From: Anarhynchus alexandrinus
Lineage: Eukaryota; Chordata; Aves; Charadriiformes; Charadriidae
DNA: 64,000 bases
Direction: 5' to 3'
Assembly (NCBI GenBank): GCA_008711295.1
Contig: VUYV01000016.1
Coordinates: 4,281,403-4,345,402, forward strand
The notes beneath the pieces are model-generated. The model was not told the DNA's origin. It worked only from the letters and a program-made list of their open reading frames with translations, and did no database searches. Positions 36,306-47,337 of the stretch are shown one piece after another; position 1 is the stretch's first letter; each line of letters starts with the position of its first letter. The position numbers were made by a program, and so were the translations under genes.

Positions 36306-38799
36306 ACATTGTCTTCACCACAGAAAACAAGCTTTTGCTGGGTAGGGAAATAACTCAGAGCTCAGATCTGTGTCTATGTAAAATCCATCTCTCTGCATTA
36401 TTTGTGCAGGCACAGGGGAGCGCATTCCTCAGACAGGCAACATGGGTTAATATTCCTATATTTAAGACACACAACTGGGCAAGTATTTCAAGACCCCTGC
36501 AGTGTACAATTCTGCTACATCCCAGGAACACTATGAGAAACACTTCTATCTACACGAGCCTCTCGGTTACACAATGCTACTTAAAAGCCCACAGTCAATC
36601 ACCATGGGCTGTGCTCCAATGCAGGCTTCACAGGCACCGGACCTCCCCTAAGCAACTTGCAGCTGCTGAGCTAAAGCTCTTGGTGGGGACATCAACAGTC
36701 AGACAAAAATCTCTACACACTATGAATTGGTCATCAAAGCACCACCTATTATAAGATAGAGATGCTACAGGATTGCATGCACTGAGGTTGTGTCTCTTCC
36801 CTTATATCCTCCATCCACAGATAGGACACCAATATCACACCTCACACAAGAGCTTGTGGTATGCCCCCACTGCAGCACAATACCTTGAGTGTCAGTGTCT
36901 GCTCCAGGCTTTGGTTTTGGTGGCAGGACAGGTCTTCAGTCCCCCTCCAGAAACAAAAGAAAGAAATAGTTGCTGTTGCAGGTGGTCTTATCAGTGTCAC
37001 AAACTCCCAGGGTTCCCTCTGGTCATGGGCTACAAAATTGCCTTAAACTGTACCACCTGTAGAAGTTAGCTATGCACATGCCTTTGCTGGTGATTTCTCA
37101 GCTACTCTGAGATCAGCTGCTGAATAAACACCAAATCTCCTAGTTAGCTGCATTTGTTCTGCTGGGTTAAACCCCAGACATTTGTCCTAAAGGCACAGCA
37201 ATATAGCTGGTTGCTATGGCTTTTGCTTAAGCACTCTTTATCGTGGAGGTGAGTGCCCTGCACCTGTGGTGTGTGGGTGGGTGCATGGGTGGCTCTTTGC
37301 ATAGAGAGTACAGATGTTTCTAATGAGAGCAGCAAACGAGCCAGGGCACCGCAGGAGACCTGCCTCCCTCGCTGTATGCTTTCCTAGGCACGCATCTGGA
37401 TTTGGGCTTTGGAGCGCGCCTTGGATGTCTCAGAGAAACTCCCTTTGAAATGCTGTTTTCACACAAATAAAGAAATGAAAACCTTTCAAAATGACCTCCC
37501 ATTAAAGTACTAAAACATTAAAATAACAGAATTGGCTGGAAGTGCTTATTTTGAAAGAAAAAAAAAGCCATTGTGTTCCATATTTGAACAAGAGTTGATA
37601 TTTTTAACCACTTGCCAAATGTCAACTTTAGAAAAATCTGCTTTAAAAATGCTGATGATTTTTTCCTTCATATTTTTAGAAATAAAACTCCTTTTCCTCT
37701 CAAATTAGATCAAGCCAGAGGAGAGGGCAATATATATATATGTTAAAACATACATGGTATAGCTCCATAACAAAATTCAACACCTCCTACTTAGCTCCAG
37801 AAATCTTGTAACACTCTATTGTCCACCCCACTGACCTCTCAAAATACAAAATATCCTCAGAACCTCTGACACTGTCTATCTGTACAGTAGATCACTATAT
37901 ATTAGTATTTCTGGATATACTTTGTCAGTCCACCCTCTACTTGTTTGGAGCAGAGAGTAAGCAAAATTAGATGGTTTAGGCAGTTGCTAACATGCTCTGA
38001 ACTAGGTTTAAAGTCTTTGGGCAGTAAAATACTCTTTATTTATAGTGTAGTGCTTCTTTCACAGTTCAGGCATAGTTCAGTCCCAGTCATATAAATAATA
38101 CTCTGACTATTATAATAGAAAAAAAAAAGTGTACAGACAGCCCAAACCTCGACACCTACTTATTACACCAACCAGATAAGCCCTTAAAGGCCAGGGTAAT
38201 TTATTGACTACACTGGAACATTTATGCGCTAATTAGCCAGAGTTACAACGATAATGAATTTTATGAACATTGAAGAAATCATGCAGATGAGCAGCCTGGC
38301 AAAACACATAATGTCACACAGCTTTGAAGACCACTCATCCAGCACTAGCAAAATATAGTTCTCCAAGAGCTGGGGCTTTGCTGGCAGTCAAAACAGCGCA
38401 GTAAACAACTCCTGCCCTGCAGTGAGATGGGTGCAGGGAAGCTCCTGCTGCGTGACCTCAGCCACTGGTCTTGCCCAGCAAATGCAAGACATGAAAATAC
38501 TAAGTTTGTTTGGATGACAGATAGTTGCACTGAAGCACAAAGGCACCAGCCCAGTGAAGCAAGCTCAAGGCTGCTTGGCCCAAAGATAGATAGATTTCTG
38601 ATTTTCCTGTATTTCAGGAGTAAACCCTTCCTGAGATTAAAAAACAGTACGTCAACCCTGATTTTTTTTTGGATTGAAGTTAGTCAAAAGTGGTAATTGC
38701 CTTGTTCTTTCATCAGCAATGGTTTCATGGTAACCCTTGAAGGTAAGGCAAGATCTGCTGCTGAAGGGCACACAAATAGCTGCTGTTGGGAGTGGGAGG
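36306..38799. other. Non-coding DNA, no gene recognised
   Basis: A 162-codon plus frame (36266-36754) overlaps the SINE and is not a credible gene. A GC-richer stretch with several CpG sites lies at 37330-37430. A short TA repeat is at 37730-37741. 37.5-38.3 kb is AT-rich. No known repeat body is visible. Confidence 0.6.
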
Positions 38800-39205
38800 A
38801 GCAGAACAGCAGGTCTGGACCCGGAATGAAAAGGAGTCCAGGAAAGCTGGTTGATTTTCAGGGACAACCTTCTCCACACTCAAGAATGGCCCATGCCACC
38901 AAGCAGAAAAGCAACCAAAACCAGCAGGAGTCTACATGGATGAACAGGGAGCTCCTGCCAAAACTGAGACATAAAGAGGAAGCATACAAGAGGTACAAGT
39001 AGGGACAGGTGACCTGGGAGGAACACAGAGGGTGACCGGACACTGGAGCAGGTTGCTCAGACAGGCTGTGCAGTCTTCATCCATGCAGGTATTCAAACCC
39101 TGCCTGGACATGGCCCTGGGAAACCATCTCTAAATGTCCCTGCTTAGAGCAGGGGGTGGACATGATGATCTCCAGAGGTCCTTCCAGCCTCAGGAAGTTT
39201 GTGGC
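38800..39205 (+). mobile_element. CR1 LINE fragment with internal deletion
   Basis: The 5' part keeps an ORF2-type frame (about 38826-39000) reading ...STWMNRELLPKLRHKEEA then YKRYK, the segment typical of CR1 just upstream of the reverse transcriptase domain (WMNKELLxKLKHKKEAYRGWK). It ends in a stop, after which GGGACAGGTGACCTGGGAGG (CR1 'GQVTWEE') continues. It then jumps to the 3' end: GGAGCAGGTTGCTCAGACAG, ATTCAAACCCTGCCTGGACA, and finally GGACATGATGATCTCCAGAG followed by GTCCTTCCAGCCT. The reverse transcriptase core is therefore missing. The terminal 8-bp microsatellite of CR1 is not preserved. The element is dead and old. The left boundary is uncertain. Confidence 0.85.
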
Positions 39206-40159
39206 GTTGGTCCACAGAAAGTGCTGAGCATGGAGATGTGTGTGAACTGCCACCACACTGGTGTGCTGAAGGCACCTGAGTCAGAGCAGCCTTCATCCAC
39301 TTCAGACCCAGAGCCCTCTCGTGAGGGTCAGTGTTTATGGCTCATTTTTTCCCAAGTGCAGACAGACATGGGTGGGAATGCTCTGCCTTTTGCACAACCG
39401 TCCCGTGGTCAGAGCTCTCAGCTGTGTGTGGGGAGCTCTCCCAGGACTGTTTATGTATTTTACAATAAACAATCTTGGGATAAAACAAAACAAAACCAAA
39501 CCCAAGCAAAATAATTTTGGGAGTTGGGATGAGAAGCCAGGAATCCTACCTGCCAGCTAGGTGCCCTGGGCGCTGCGTTACAAACCCCTTTTCCTTCATT
39601 CCCTGGTGCCGCACTGCTGCTCTGTCTCTATCAGAGAGGTAAAGGGTGCAAGAGAAGAAAGAAACTGCCACCTTCCCTTGCCCTCCTCCTTCCCAGGGTA
39701 TTCTCCTCCTTGGTTCCTGGGGAGCTCTCTGAATCCCCCATCTGAGCTGAACAGAGGCCCTCGACTTTCTCAGCCAAGCCTTTAACCTCGAGGCCATGCA
39801 ACGGCATAAGCAGAAACAACTGGACATCTAAAAGACTCTGCAATATATATATGTCAACTTTCCTGGGGTTTTTCTTCTTTTTCTATTTCCCTGCTTTGCC
39901 TTACAGCACATCTCAGAGTGAAAGCAAACAGCTTGGAGATCTGTAATCCTCTTGTTGCTGTTCCTACATTGTTATCTCAGGGCAGAAGGTCTGGCTTTCC
40001 AGCCGCACATTGCATATCACACCTCAGCGTATTGATTTAGCAATAGCCTCCTCTGATTTATGGGTGCAACTGACATTAGAAGTGATTCCTGTGCAAAAAG
40101 AATACATGATAAAAGGTAGCACAGTCAGTAGACATTCATTTAAAGCCACTAAACCTCAC
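39206..40159. other. Non-coding DNA, no gene recognised
   Basis: An AAAACAAAACC-type A/C-rich stretch lies at 39484-39512 and a short TA repeat at 39843-39851. Overlapping frames (126 codons or fewer) near 39.1-39.8 kb on both strands are unrecognisable. Confidence 0.6.
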
Positions 40160-40400
40160 CAGGAATAGGCTTGTGCTTCGAAATTAAGCACACGCTCCAG
40201 GATTTTACAGGTATTTAAGCATAGCTCAGCACTGTGCTGCCCAGATTTTCAGATGGCATTTTTAAAGGTGTTTGACCAACTACAATTGTAAACTGAAGGT
40301 AAATATGATTTTCAAAAGCATCTCAGACAATGCTTTTGTTGCTCTTGGTAGGAGTTAGTACCTACATGCTCAAAGAGCTTTGGGCGTTTCCTCTGATGGA
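40160..40400. mobile_element. Composite of old hairpin (MITE-like) sequences
   Basis: TTGTGCTT-cgaaatt-AAGCACAC (about 40173-40195) forms an inverted pair. Next come GGATTTTACAGGTATTTAAGC, then GCCCAGATTTTCAGATGGCA (40239 on), GATTTTCAAAAGCATCTCAG, and AGGAGTTAGTACCTACATGC ending near AAAGAGCTTTGGGC. The blocks GCCCAGATTTTCA, GATTTTCAAAAGCACCTAAG and GGAGTTAGGCACCTAAA are recalled parts of a long sauropsid hairpin repeat, and AAGCACATGCTTAA is the core of another. The region may be one or two nested copies. Divergence is strong. Confidence 0.5.
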
Positions 40401-40687
40401 ATCAGGAGATTTAAATCCTGAAATGAAGTGGCACTGGGCATAAAAAGCTGAAGACTCAGTCGCTTGCAGGATCTGGACCTAAGTGCCTTCTGAAAATCTC
40501 CCTCTGCACAGCCAGGAAAGGTGGCCTTCAGGTTTAGCTGCACTGAGTAGGGTATACCCAAACATGTGGCTCAGGCACCTCAGCCGAGTTTTTCCCCCAG
40601 AGTGGTACAGAAGGGCATGCATCTAAAACAGTAATGAGAAAACACTCACCTTGAACTAAAATCTGTATTCTTTGGGACAGAAACTTT

Positions 40688-40712
40688 GGGCCTGTCAATT
40701 CATTTAAGTGCC
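40688..40712 (+). repeat. Partial copy of the GGGCC-AATTCATTT element
   Basis: GGGCCTGTCAATTCATTTAA resembles the left arm of the inverted repeat at 40832-40881 (GGGGCCAATTCATTTGACTG). It may be a second fragment of the same element in the same orientation. Confidence 0.4.
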
Positions 40713-40831
40713 TGCTGAGACAGCTAATTATAGATAGGAAAATCACGTGGGAGGTACCTCACCCAATGCAGGCCTCTGCACCCGGGTTCACCTTCCAACC
40801 TGCCTTCACGGCCAACAAGAGAAGGCTTTTT

Positions 40832-40881
40832 CAGGGGCCAATTCATTTGACTGATTTTAGGGTGAGCTGAATTGATGCCTG
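40832..40881. mobile_element. Small inverted-repeat element, 14-bp arms
   Basis: CAGGGGCCAATTCA (40832-40845) and TGAATTGATGCCTG (40868-40881) pair at 11 of 14 positions around a 22-nt loop. It is probably another decayed hairpin element. I do not recognise the family. Confidence 0.45.
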
Positions 40882-41217
40882 TTTCTCTGCACCAAGATAG
40901 ACTAATTCCCATGTGGCTCAGAGGATCAGCCTCTGTAGGTGGGTAAATTTAGGTGAGACAAATTCTTCCTTCCTGCAGGGATGTTATATGCTATTGAAAT
41001 CAAGCAGGGTTAGCCAACCCGATGCTTTGAATGTCCCGCCAGTCTTTACCTTTGATTTTTACACAAGTAAACACCCATTAATATATGACCTTTTGTCTTT
41101 GTACGTGTGTGCTTACTGTTTGGTTTATTGGGACACCAAACCATGTTTCACAGTATGGATAGACCTTGCTGAAATTTCTCATGGAAATACCTGTACATCA
41201 GATGCAACGACTTGTAA

Positions 41218-41239
41218 ACACACATGTATACATGTGTGT
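41218..41239. repeat. Perfect 22-bp palindrome in a CA/TG stretch
   Basis: The arm ACACACATGTA (41218-41228) is followed directly by its exact reverse complement, with no loop. The repeated CA/TG make-up suggests a microsatellite that became symmetric. It could extrude a cruciform. Confidence 0.9.
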
Positions 41240-42871
41240 GTATTAGAACAGAATTCAATGAAAAATCGAAGTCCAATGAAACACGTTGAGTGTAAAAAAA
41301 AATTCTTTGAGATTTTGCATTTTCTTTCAGTTTTTGAAACACTGAACACATCAATGTTTTTACATTTTTTACATTATTACTAGGATCTTTTATGCTCTCC
41401 CCCCTCTTTTTTATTCCACACTGGAAAATGCAGAGACATTGGAAGTATTTTGACATGTTTTGATCACCTTTCACATCTCATACGGTTTTCCAGTCAAAAA
41501 AAGCTTGAAAACAGGGAAATCTTAAATGAAATATAGGAGGCTGGAAATGCAGCTAAACCATGGCAATGCCACAACTGAATAAGGAAGCTAAAATGTTTTG
41601 GTTTATAGAAACCAAAATATATAAATCTTTCAGGTTAACATTTCATTTTGTTAACAAAAATAAAAAAGAAAAAGTTTTCCTACATTTCCTTCTCAGTCTG
41701 ACTGAAGATGAAAACTCCTGCCATATTAATCTCTTCCTAGATTAGGTATGCCATCTGCAAAGGTATGGAAACGTGTGCTATAAATGGCCCAGCATTAATT
41801 GCAGTAATTTCCCCATGGCTAAAAATGGGTGCTGCTGGGCCTTTTATTCCCTAAAATTCTCTTCATCCTTTTCTTTAAATAGCTGAAGTGTGAATGTCGC
41901 TTGACATTTCTTTTTCTTTGGGGAGCAGTTATACCACCCATGACCCTTGGCTGTGTCTCCCAGAAGCTGCAGTCATTTTCAGTTAAGGGTAATTGGCAGC
42001 AGAATACACTTTGTTCTGTATAGTGTTAAAAATGGGCTACTTTGTTTTGCCAACCTTCCTGAACTTCCTTTCAGTTCAATGAAGGAGTGCAACATTTGTA
42101 TAAGAAAGAAATATTGTCTTCAATGGGAAATGTATTCCATGTGTGTTATAATTTATATTATGACAGATCTTTCTTAACTTACAATATTGTTATTCACCGG
42201 GTGGAAAGAAACTTTATCAACTTCTTCCTTTCTTTTTTTTAAAATGCGTTCTTTGAGGCAACCATAATTTTTATTTGCGGAAATATGTGATAAATTTGAA
42301 TAATAAATTTATATTAAAACTCCCATTTGTATTCGATTTCCTTCATAAATCTGGGTAAGATGTCAGCCGAGTGGTTCATATATAAAATATTAGAACAAAC
42401 ATTGCCTGTCTAATTGAAAAATCTGTCTTCATCAAGGACCTGGAGCTGAGCTTAAGAATGAAAGATGGAGGCTTTATTTAATGCAGTTCTGCCCCGACTG
42501 TCATGAATGCTGTCTTTTTCTTCCCCTTCACCACCTCAACATAAATAGCAAAGCTCTATTCCCCAACTGGTCTTAAAGGCAGAAATACAGAGATATGCAG
42601 AGAAAGGAATGGTTGCTGGTGTCTGTAGAGTGGTTTAACGTACTTATGTTCCCGAGCGTTAATCCTCCTGCACTTAAAGGATGGGAGTTGCAATCCCTAC
42701 TGTATTGGCTGGCCCGGGTTCAAAATTTACAGCTAATGTAATAATCTGCCAGGGTCACCCCATGGGGTCATTCCTGCTATCATCAGAGGATGTAACTACA
42801 ACAGTGGGGCGAGATAAAGGCGAAAGCAGAAAGGGAAATGAAAAAAGGAGGCTGGGAGGCTTTTGCAGACC

Positions 42872-42912
42872 AAGGAAAGGAAAAAAAAAAGGAAAGGAAG
42901 GGAAAAAAAAAG
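42872..42912 (+). repeat. Purine-only tract
   Basis: A run of A and G only, with blocks GGAAAGG, A10, GGAAAGGAAGGG and A9. Such tracts can form triplex DNA; here it is probably low-complexity filler next to the CpG-rich patch. Confidence 0.8.
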
Positions 42913-43043
42913 CGTATGTGTGTTTTCAGAACCACTGGGATTTCCCTTGCTGATTTAAAGCTTAGAGAGTGAGTGTGAAAACCTGCCAAACCCACCAGTG
43001 TCCCCTGATCCAGACAGACTACAGAGTTGGTTGCAGTTTGAAA

Positions 43044-43218
43044 CGGAGATGGGGGAATAAGTGGCCCCTGGAGCACGCGAGGGTGAGAGCCGGCAGGACT
43101 CCCTGTGCTGCCTTCGCCGGGTGCCGGAGGGGAGCCGAGCAGAGCAGCACCCCAGCCCGGGGAGCCTGGCCGGAGCGTGCTTGCTCCGCTCACAGGGATG
43201 TGGGGCTTGACCCCACCG
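43044..43218. promoter_or_regulatory. Small CpG-rich patch
   Basis: About 13 CpG dinucleotides in 175 bases, the densest in the window, in GC-rich sequence (CCGGCAGGACTCC, TTCGCCGGGTGCCGGAGGG, GCCCGGGGAGCC, GGCCGGAGCGTGC). It is too short for a classical CpG island. It could be an unannotated promoter, a first exon, an enhancer or a decayed island. Open frames of 219 codons (minus, 42783-43442) and 112 codons (plus, 42969-43307) cross it. The minus one has a proline/glycine-rich middle and no recognisable domain. Confidence 0.35.
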
Positions 43219-43794
43219 AGCTTCATGGAGGTGCAGCAGGGGCAGTAGGACCCTCTCGGTTTGTTATACCAGAAAAAAAATGCCCAAATGTCTACCCTGA
43301 TAATTAATAATTCAAGAACGTCTCTGAAGCTATTTGAAAGTTCACATGTAAGTATGCCTACAAGGGTTTTCTTTGCTGCACTCAGGAAGCACAGAGGTGA
43401 ATGAATGAGAAACAACACTGGTTTTAATAGAGCAGTCAACAAAGGAAGTAAACCCCTACTTTTCTAAAGCTGGATCCTCCCCAGGGCCTAACAAACAGCC
43501 TGGGGAGGGTGGAGGCTGCAGTGCTACGGACAGGGAGGAGCTGTATCCAGATGTGGACTCAGCTGGCAGCAGACAGATTTGTGCAATATTTTGAGCTGGA
43601 TCAGGTCAGAGATATGGCCCTGGCATCTCCTGCAGATGTGAGCAGCTGTTGGGGTGCTAATCCACAGCTCTGGAAAACTAAGATCAGTTTTTATCCCATC
43701 AGACACTTCCCCTGCCACCTTGTTCAAAGCACTGAGCTCCTCTGAACCTTGGATTTCAGTGTTCTGCAAAATATATTTAATTTACTTTCAGCTA

Positions 43795-43866
43795 TGATCC
43801 TGGTGCTGCCATCATAGAGTCAAGGATTTTTGCACTGACCTCAGTTCTGCTTTGTGTCCAGCCCTA
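43795..43866. mobile_element. Possible decayed hairpin element
   Basis: GATCCTGGTGCTGCCATC, AGTCAAGGATTTTTGCACTG then ACCTCAGTTCTGC..GTCCAGCCC resemble a recalled hairpin type (AGTCAATGGGAGTTTTGCCATTGAC then TTCAATGGGAGCAGGATCAGGCCC). Only the spacing and scattered blocks agree, so this is weak. Confidence 0.25.
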
Positions 43867-45372
43867 AGCGAAGGGGCAATTTGAGTAATTACAGAGGAAT
43901 CCAGACAGGAGGAAGAACAAATGACTGTCAAGGAGAACTATGAAGATGTAGCATGCACAAGAAGCAAAATCTCAGTGTAAGCAGTGGTCATGGGACTATT
44001 CTGATGGACACGAAAAGTGGGCATAACATCAATATTAATAATTGTCACATATCGCTTAGTCCTGTAGCCACTGAAAACTTTATCTTCCAGCTTTTAAAAG
44101 GAAATTCTGGGCCCTCAAGCACCAAAGCAATGATGACATTTCAAGAGAGTTCAATCTGTATTTGGGACTCTTCAAGCACCTCACCAGCATCTTTGCGAAG
44201 GGAGGAGGTGGAAGCAGAGCATCTATTTTAGCATTTCAAACTCTCCTTTGACTCAAGTACCACACACACACTGTAAAACCCCTAGTAAAGTGAAGTGTTA
44301 GTACATTAGAAATACAGGAACAGGGAACAGATGACTTCAACGCTAATGATACAACCGGTGTAAAGAAAACCACAAACTAACAAATCTGTCAAAAAACTAT
44401 CAGTTCATCAAAAGAGAATGTACTTCATTCTTAGTGTGTTCAGAAATGAAACCAGTTTCAGCTTGAGCTCTCAAAGTACTGGAGATCATGTCTGTTTTCA
44501 TGGTAGCTGGAAATTCATCCAAGGCATAAGATAATCTCATTTGTCTCCTATTGTAGGTTTGTGGCACTAACAATTTTTCAAGTAGGCAGTACTGCTATGG
44601 TGGAGTTACAGCCCAGCAATGCCTTTCACCTTTCAGGGAAAAAGTAGGGAGGGAAAGGATGACTTGTGATAGAAATATTTTTTTCTTCAGCCAAAAAGAT
44701 AAAGAAAAAAAAACACATTAACCGCAACACAAATACTCAGCAAGAACTTCAGAAAACTGGAATGAATATTCTTCAACTCCTGAACAAATATGCAAATTAA
44801 AATGTCTCATTTTCTGGTTTTGATGAAAAACAGAAACACTCCAAGGAAAGTAGAAACTTTCTGTGATTTGCTTGCTTTGGCAGAAATGAAATTGTTTCTG
44901 ATAATAATTTTTATGAACACTGTTTTTATCACCCTTTGCTCTCACAATCACTTTATTAAAAACTAGGGAAGCCTTTTATTAAAAGACATGTAAAGAAAGA
45001 AGCTAAAAGGAAATCACCTTCTCTGTTTGCAGGAGACATTATAGGATAGTGGAGATGTAAAGGAGGTGGCTTCCAATCAAAGTTGGAGAAAGACTCTGTC
45101 ATGTCACCGGGGACGAAAGTCGGCTGGCAGTAGGGACTTCAGCAGCAGCTGATCTGGAGTCTCATTGCAGAGGCAGTGGTTACTAGTTGGCTGCAGGGGG
45201 CAAGCAATCCTGGCTGGGGCTGGGGACCACACCACCGCTTTCACTTGTGTGCTTGGCCCCTCAAGCCTTTTTCCACTGACTTGCTCATGACTGAGAATTT
45301 CCTGCAGTGGTAAACATATGAGCCTTTAATTAATTTTCAAGAATACCATAACAGACTGGGACCCGATCCTAA

Positions 45373-45411
45373 AAATGGCTACCAACCATGTTAGAAATGG
45401 CTACCAACCAT
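45373..45411 (+). repeat. 22-bp tandem duplication (partial second copy)
   Basis: AAATGGCTACCAACCAT occurs at 45373-45389 and again, identical, at 45395-45411, separated by GTTAG. It looks like a recent local duplication, given the identity. Confidence 0.85.
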
Positions 45412-45639
45412 CCTGCCTCACTGACAAGACACGATGCTCACATACCATCCAAAATGTGAACAGTTTGGCATGCAGCATAGTACTACGACACTTCTTACAG
45501 AGACATAAACGTGTTGTTTCGTTCTCAGGTCTTACAACTAACAACACACACTTTACCTATATACATAGATATATATAAAACAAGAGGAACATAAGAGGTT
45601 AACGCTAGCTCTGGAGGTTACTAACTCTGGAAGATACAG

Positions 45640-46340
45640 TTGCTGATGAGACCAGTGTTAGCAGTTTGCCATTTCAATTCGATACTGTAATTTATGTAGT
45701 GACCTGTCTATTAACCCTGCCCCACTCTCCCTGTACCAGCAGCAATTCAGGTTGAGCTGAATAACCTCTGTCATTGTCCTGGCCTGCCATGAGGTTTCTC
45801 AGCTCAATGCCACACTTGAATGACACTCTGTCATTATGCTATATTTAGGTAATGAAAGGTGTAATTAGCTTTGTTCTGCTGCAAGCTGATCCGACCCTGT
45901 ATGCATTATAAAAGGTAATAAAATAGGTGCACAGATATAAAAACCTGAATAAGCATATTATTCGGTGTAATTTCATGAGCCAAAAACTGATGAAAGAACT
46001 TGGGTAAGGGAGCCTCAGCCACTCCAGTGCCCAACCAGACTTGTTGTGAGAAGCCACGCAAAAAACTCAGCGAAGATATGTTGAGGCATCAACAGAGCCA
46101 TATTTAATCAGTCCCCCGCTGTTGCAGCTTTTATATAATTGATGGCATTTTGCGATGATTGCTTTCCTATTACAGTACTGTATCTTATCTCCCCATTGTG
46201 AGGGGAGTGGCTTTATATTATTGTCAGCAGCCCTCCAGAGCCAGCATTATCCTGGGCCCATGCCCTTTGTGGGGCTGTCGGCTTGTCATTAATTGTTGTG
46301 CCTGGCCTTTGTCTGGGACTTTGGCCATCTGCTTTATCAC
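45640..46340. promoter_or_regulatory. Conserved non-coding element cluster candidate (homeodomain-rich)
   Basis: Dense TAATT/ATTAA-type cores occur in a non-repetitive setting: ACTGTAATTTATG (about 45685), GTGTAATTAGCTTTG (about 45859), GGTGTAATTTCATGAG (about 45963), TTATATAATTGATGG (about 46131) and GTCATTAATTGTTGTG (about 46286). The text CAGTACTGTATCTTATCTCC and the GTCATTA/GTCATTG repeats add to the impression of vertebrate enhancer sequence. No frame of note covers it. This is compositional inference only. Confidence 0.3.
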
Positions 46341-47337
46341 ACCCCATCAGCCTTTGGTAGGAATGAATGGAACTGATAATATAAAAGTCCTGGCAGGAGA
46401 GATACTGGACTAGAAGCTCTGGATGCCAAATTAGTCAGTCCTTGGGACATCACACAGTTTCTTAGTATGAGTAATTCTAGTTGGGGAAAGGAGTTTTGCA
46501 GTATTTGCAAAAAAAATGCTGGTGTGTTTGATATGGATGCTATCCTTACCAGCAGATCTTCGGTCATTTACACCAGGTGAGTGGCACACCCAGCTTTGGA
46601 CAGTGCCTTAGCTTTGTAGGGAATATGCTCAAAGCTCTGCTTGTCTCCAAGCCAGTGGAAAATCATGCAATGGCTCAGGCACTCTCCTGCACCCAGGCCT
46701 TGATCCTGGAGCTGAGATACTCCTTCATCCCACCTTGATTCCAGCTGCAGCAGGACCAAGGCTCTGCAGCAAAATATGTCAGCGAAAAAATGTCCTGCCT
46801 GCTACACCAGAGGTTGATCTGGTATCTGCCGGTGGCTGGAAGCAGGCGAGAGGCTTGAGCAAGAACATGAAGCCCTGAAAACGTGGGCACCTGAGCCACC
46901 AGCTCCTGGCAGAGCAGCTGGTACTGCCAATTTGCTCACACAGGCACAGGCCCATGGGGTCCTGGGCTACCCTGCCTTGGATGCAGCATCTTCGAGGAGA
47001 AAGGGAGAGGAGACAACCCACCCACAGCACCACTGCAGCCCTACATGGAAGGGCAGAGGTGAAATCCAATGTGCCCCACACCTTGTGGCCCAGCTGAAGA
47101 GCTGCAGGACTTTCAGATTTGGAAGGGGCTACTACATGACTGCAGCATTTGTAGAGTATGTAGGTTCAACCTCTTGTGTCCACCTCTCACATTGCTCACT
47201 GGATGTGGCTGCTCTTGGGTGTCTCACGGAGCATTCACCACACATGACGGGGGGCTGGGAGTGTCTGGCCCACCATACGCAGAAAACACACCTCAGAGGA
47301 GCAGACTTCAGGGTGTTGTACAACATTTTCACATAGT
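46341..47337. other. Non-coding DNA, no gene recognised
   Basis: GC-richer at 46.6-47.3 kb with overlapping frames on both strands (134 plus, 100 minus), none recognisable. A short run at 47118-47175 faintly recalls a reversed CR1 tail (TTGGAAGGGG, GGTTCAACCTC) but with wrong spacing. Confidence 0.55.

Larger units (their letters stand above)
40882..43043. other. Non-coding, mostly AT-rich DNA
   Basis: The 156-codon plus frame at 40913-41383 is cysteine/histidine rich in places but unrecognisable. 41.9-42.6 kb is AT-rich with TTTATTTGCGG, AATAAATTTATATT and GATAAATTTGAATAA motifs and could include conserved non-coding sequence. A purine-only tract of about 41 bases lies at 42872-42912. Confidence 0.55.
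43219..45639. other. Non-coding DNA with two minor repeats
   Basis: A 22-bp tandem duplication (45373-45411) and a possible hairpin-element remnant (43795-43866) are listed separately. Short TA-rich sequence occurs near 45557-45575. Nothing else is recognised; frames are 92 codons or fewer. Confidence 0.6.

Noticed and set aside
36266..36754. 162-codon plus-strand frame
   Set aside because: It starts within a SINE remnant and encodes nothing recognisable.
40913..41383. 156-codon plus-strand frame, Cys/His-rich in places
   Set aside because: No zinc-finger spacing or other motif; it includes translated CA/TG palindrome sequence.
42783..43442. 219-codon minus-strand frame across the CpG-rich patch
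   Set aside because: No recognisable domain. It contains polypurine-derived Phe/Ser-rich sequence and is explained by GC content removing stops.
45181..45210. Extra CTCF-like core GCAGGGGGCAAG
   Set aside because: Three mismatches to the consensus; too weak to list as a site.
47113..47180. Possible reversed CR1 tail (TTGGAAGGGG ... GGTTCAACCTC)
   Set aside because: The spacing between the two blocks is about 18 bases too long and the GATCATCTAG step is missing.
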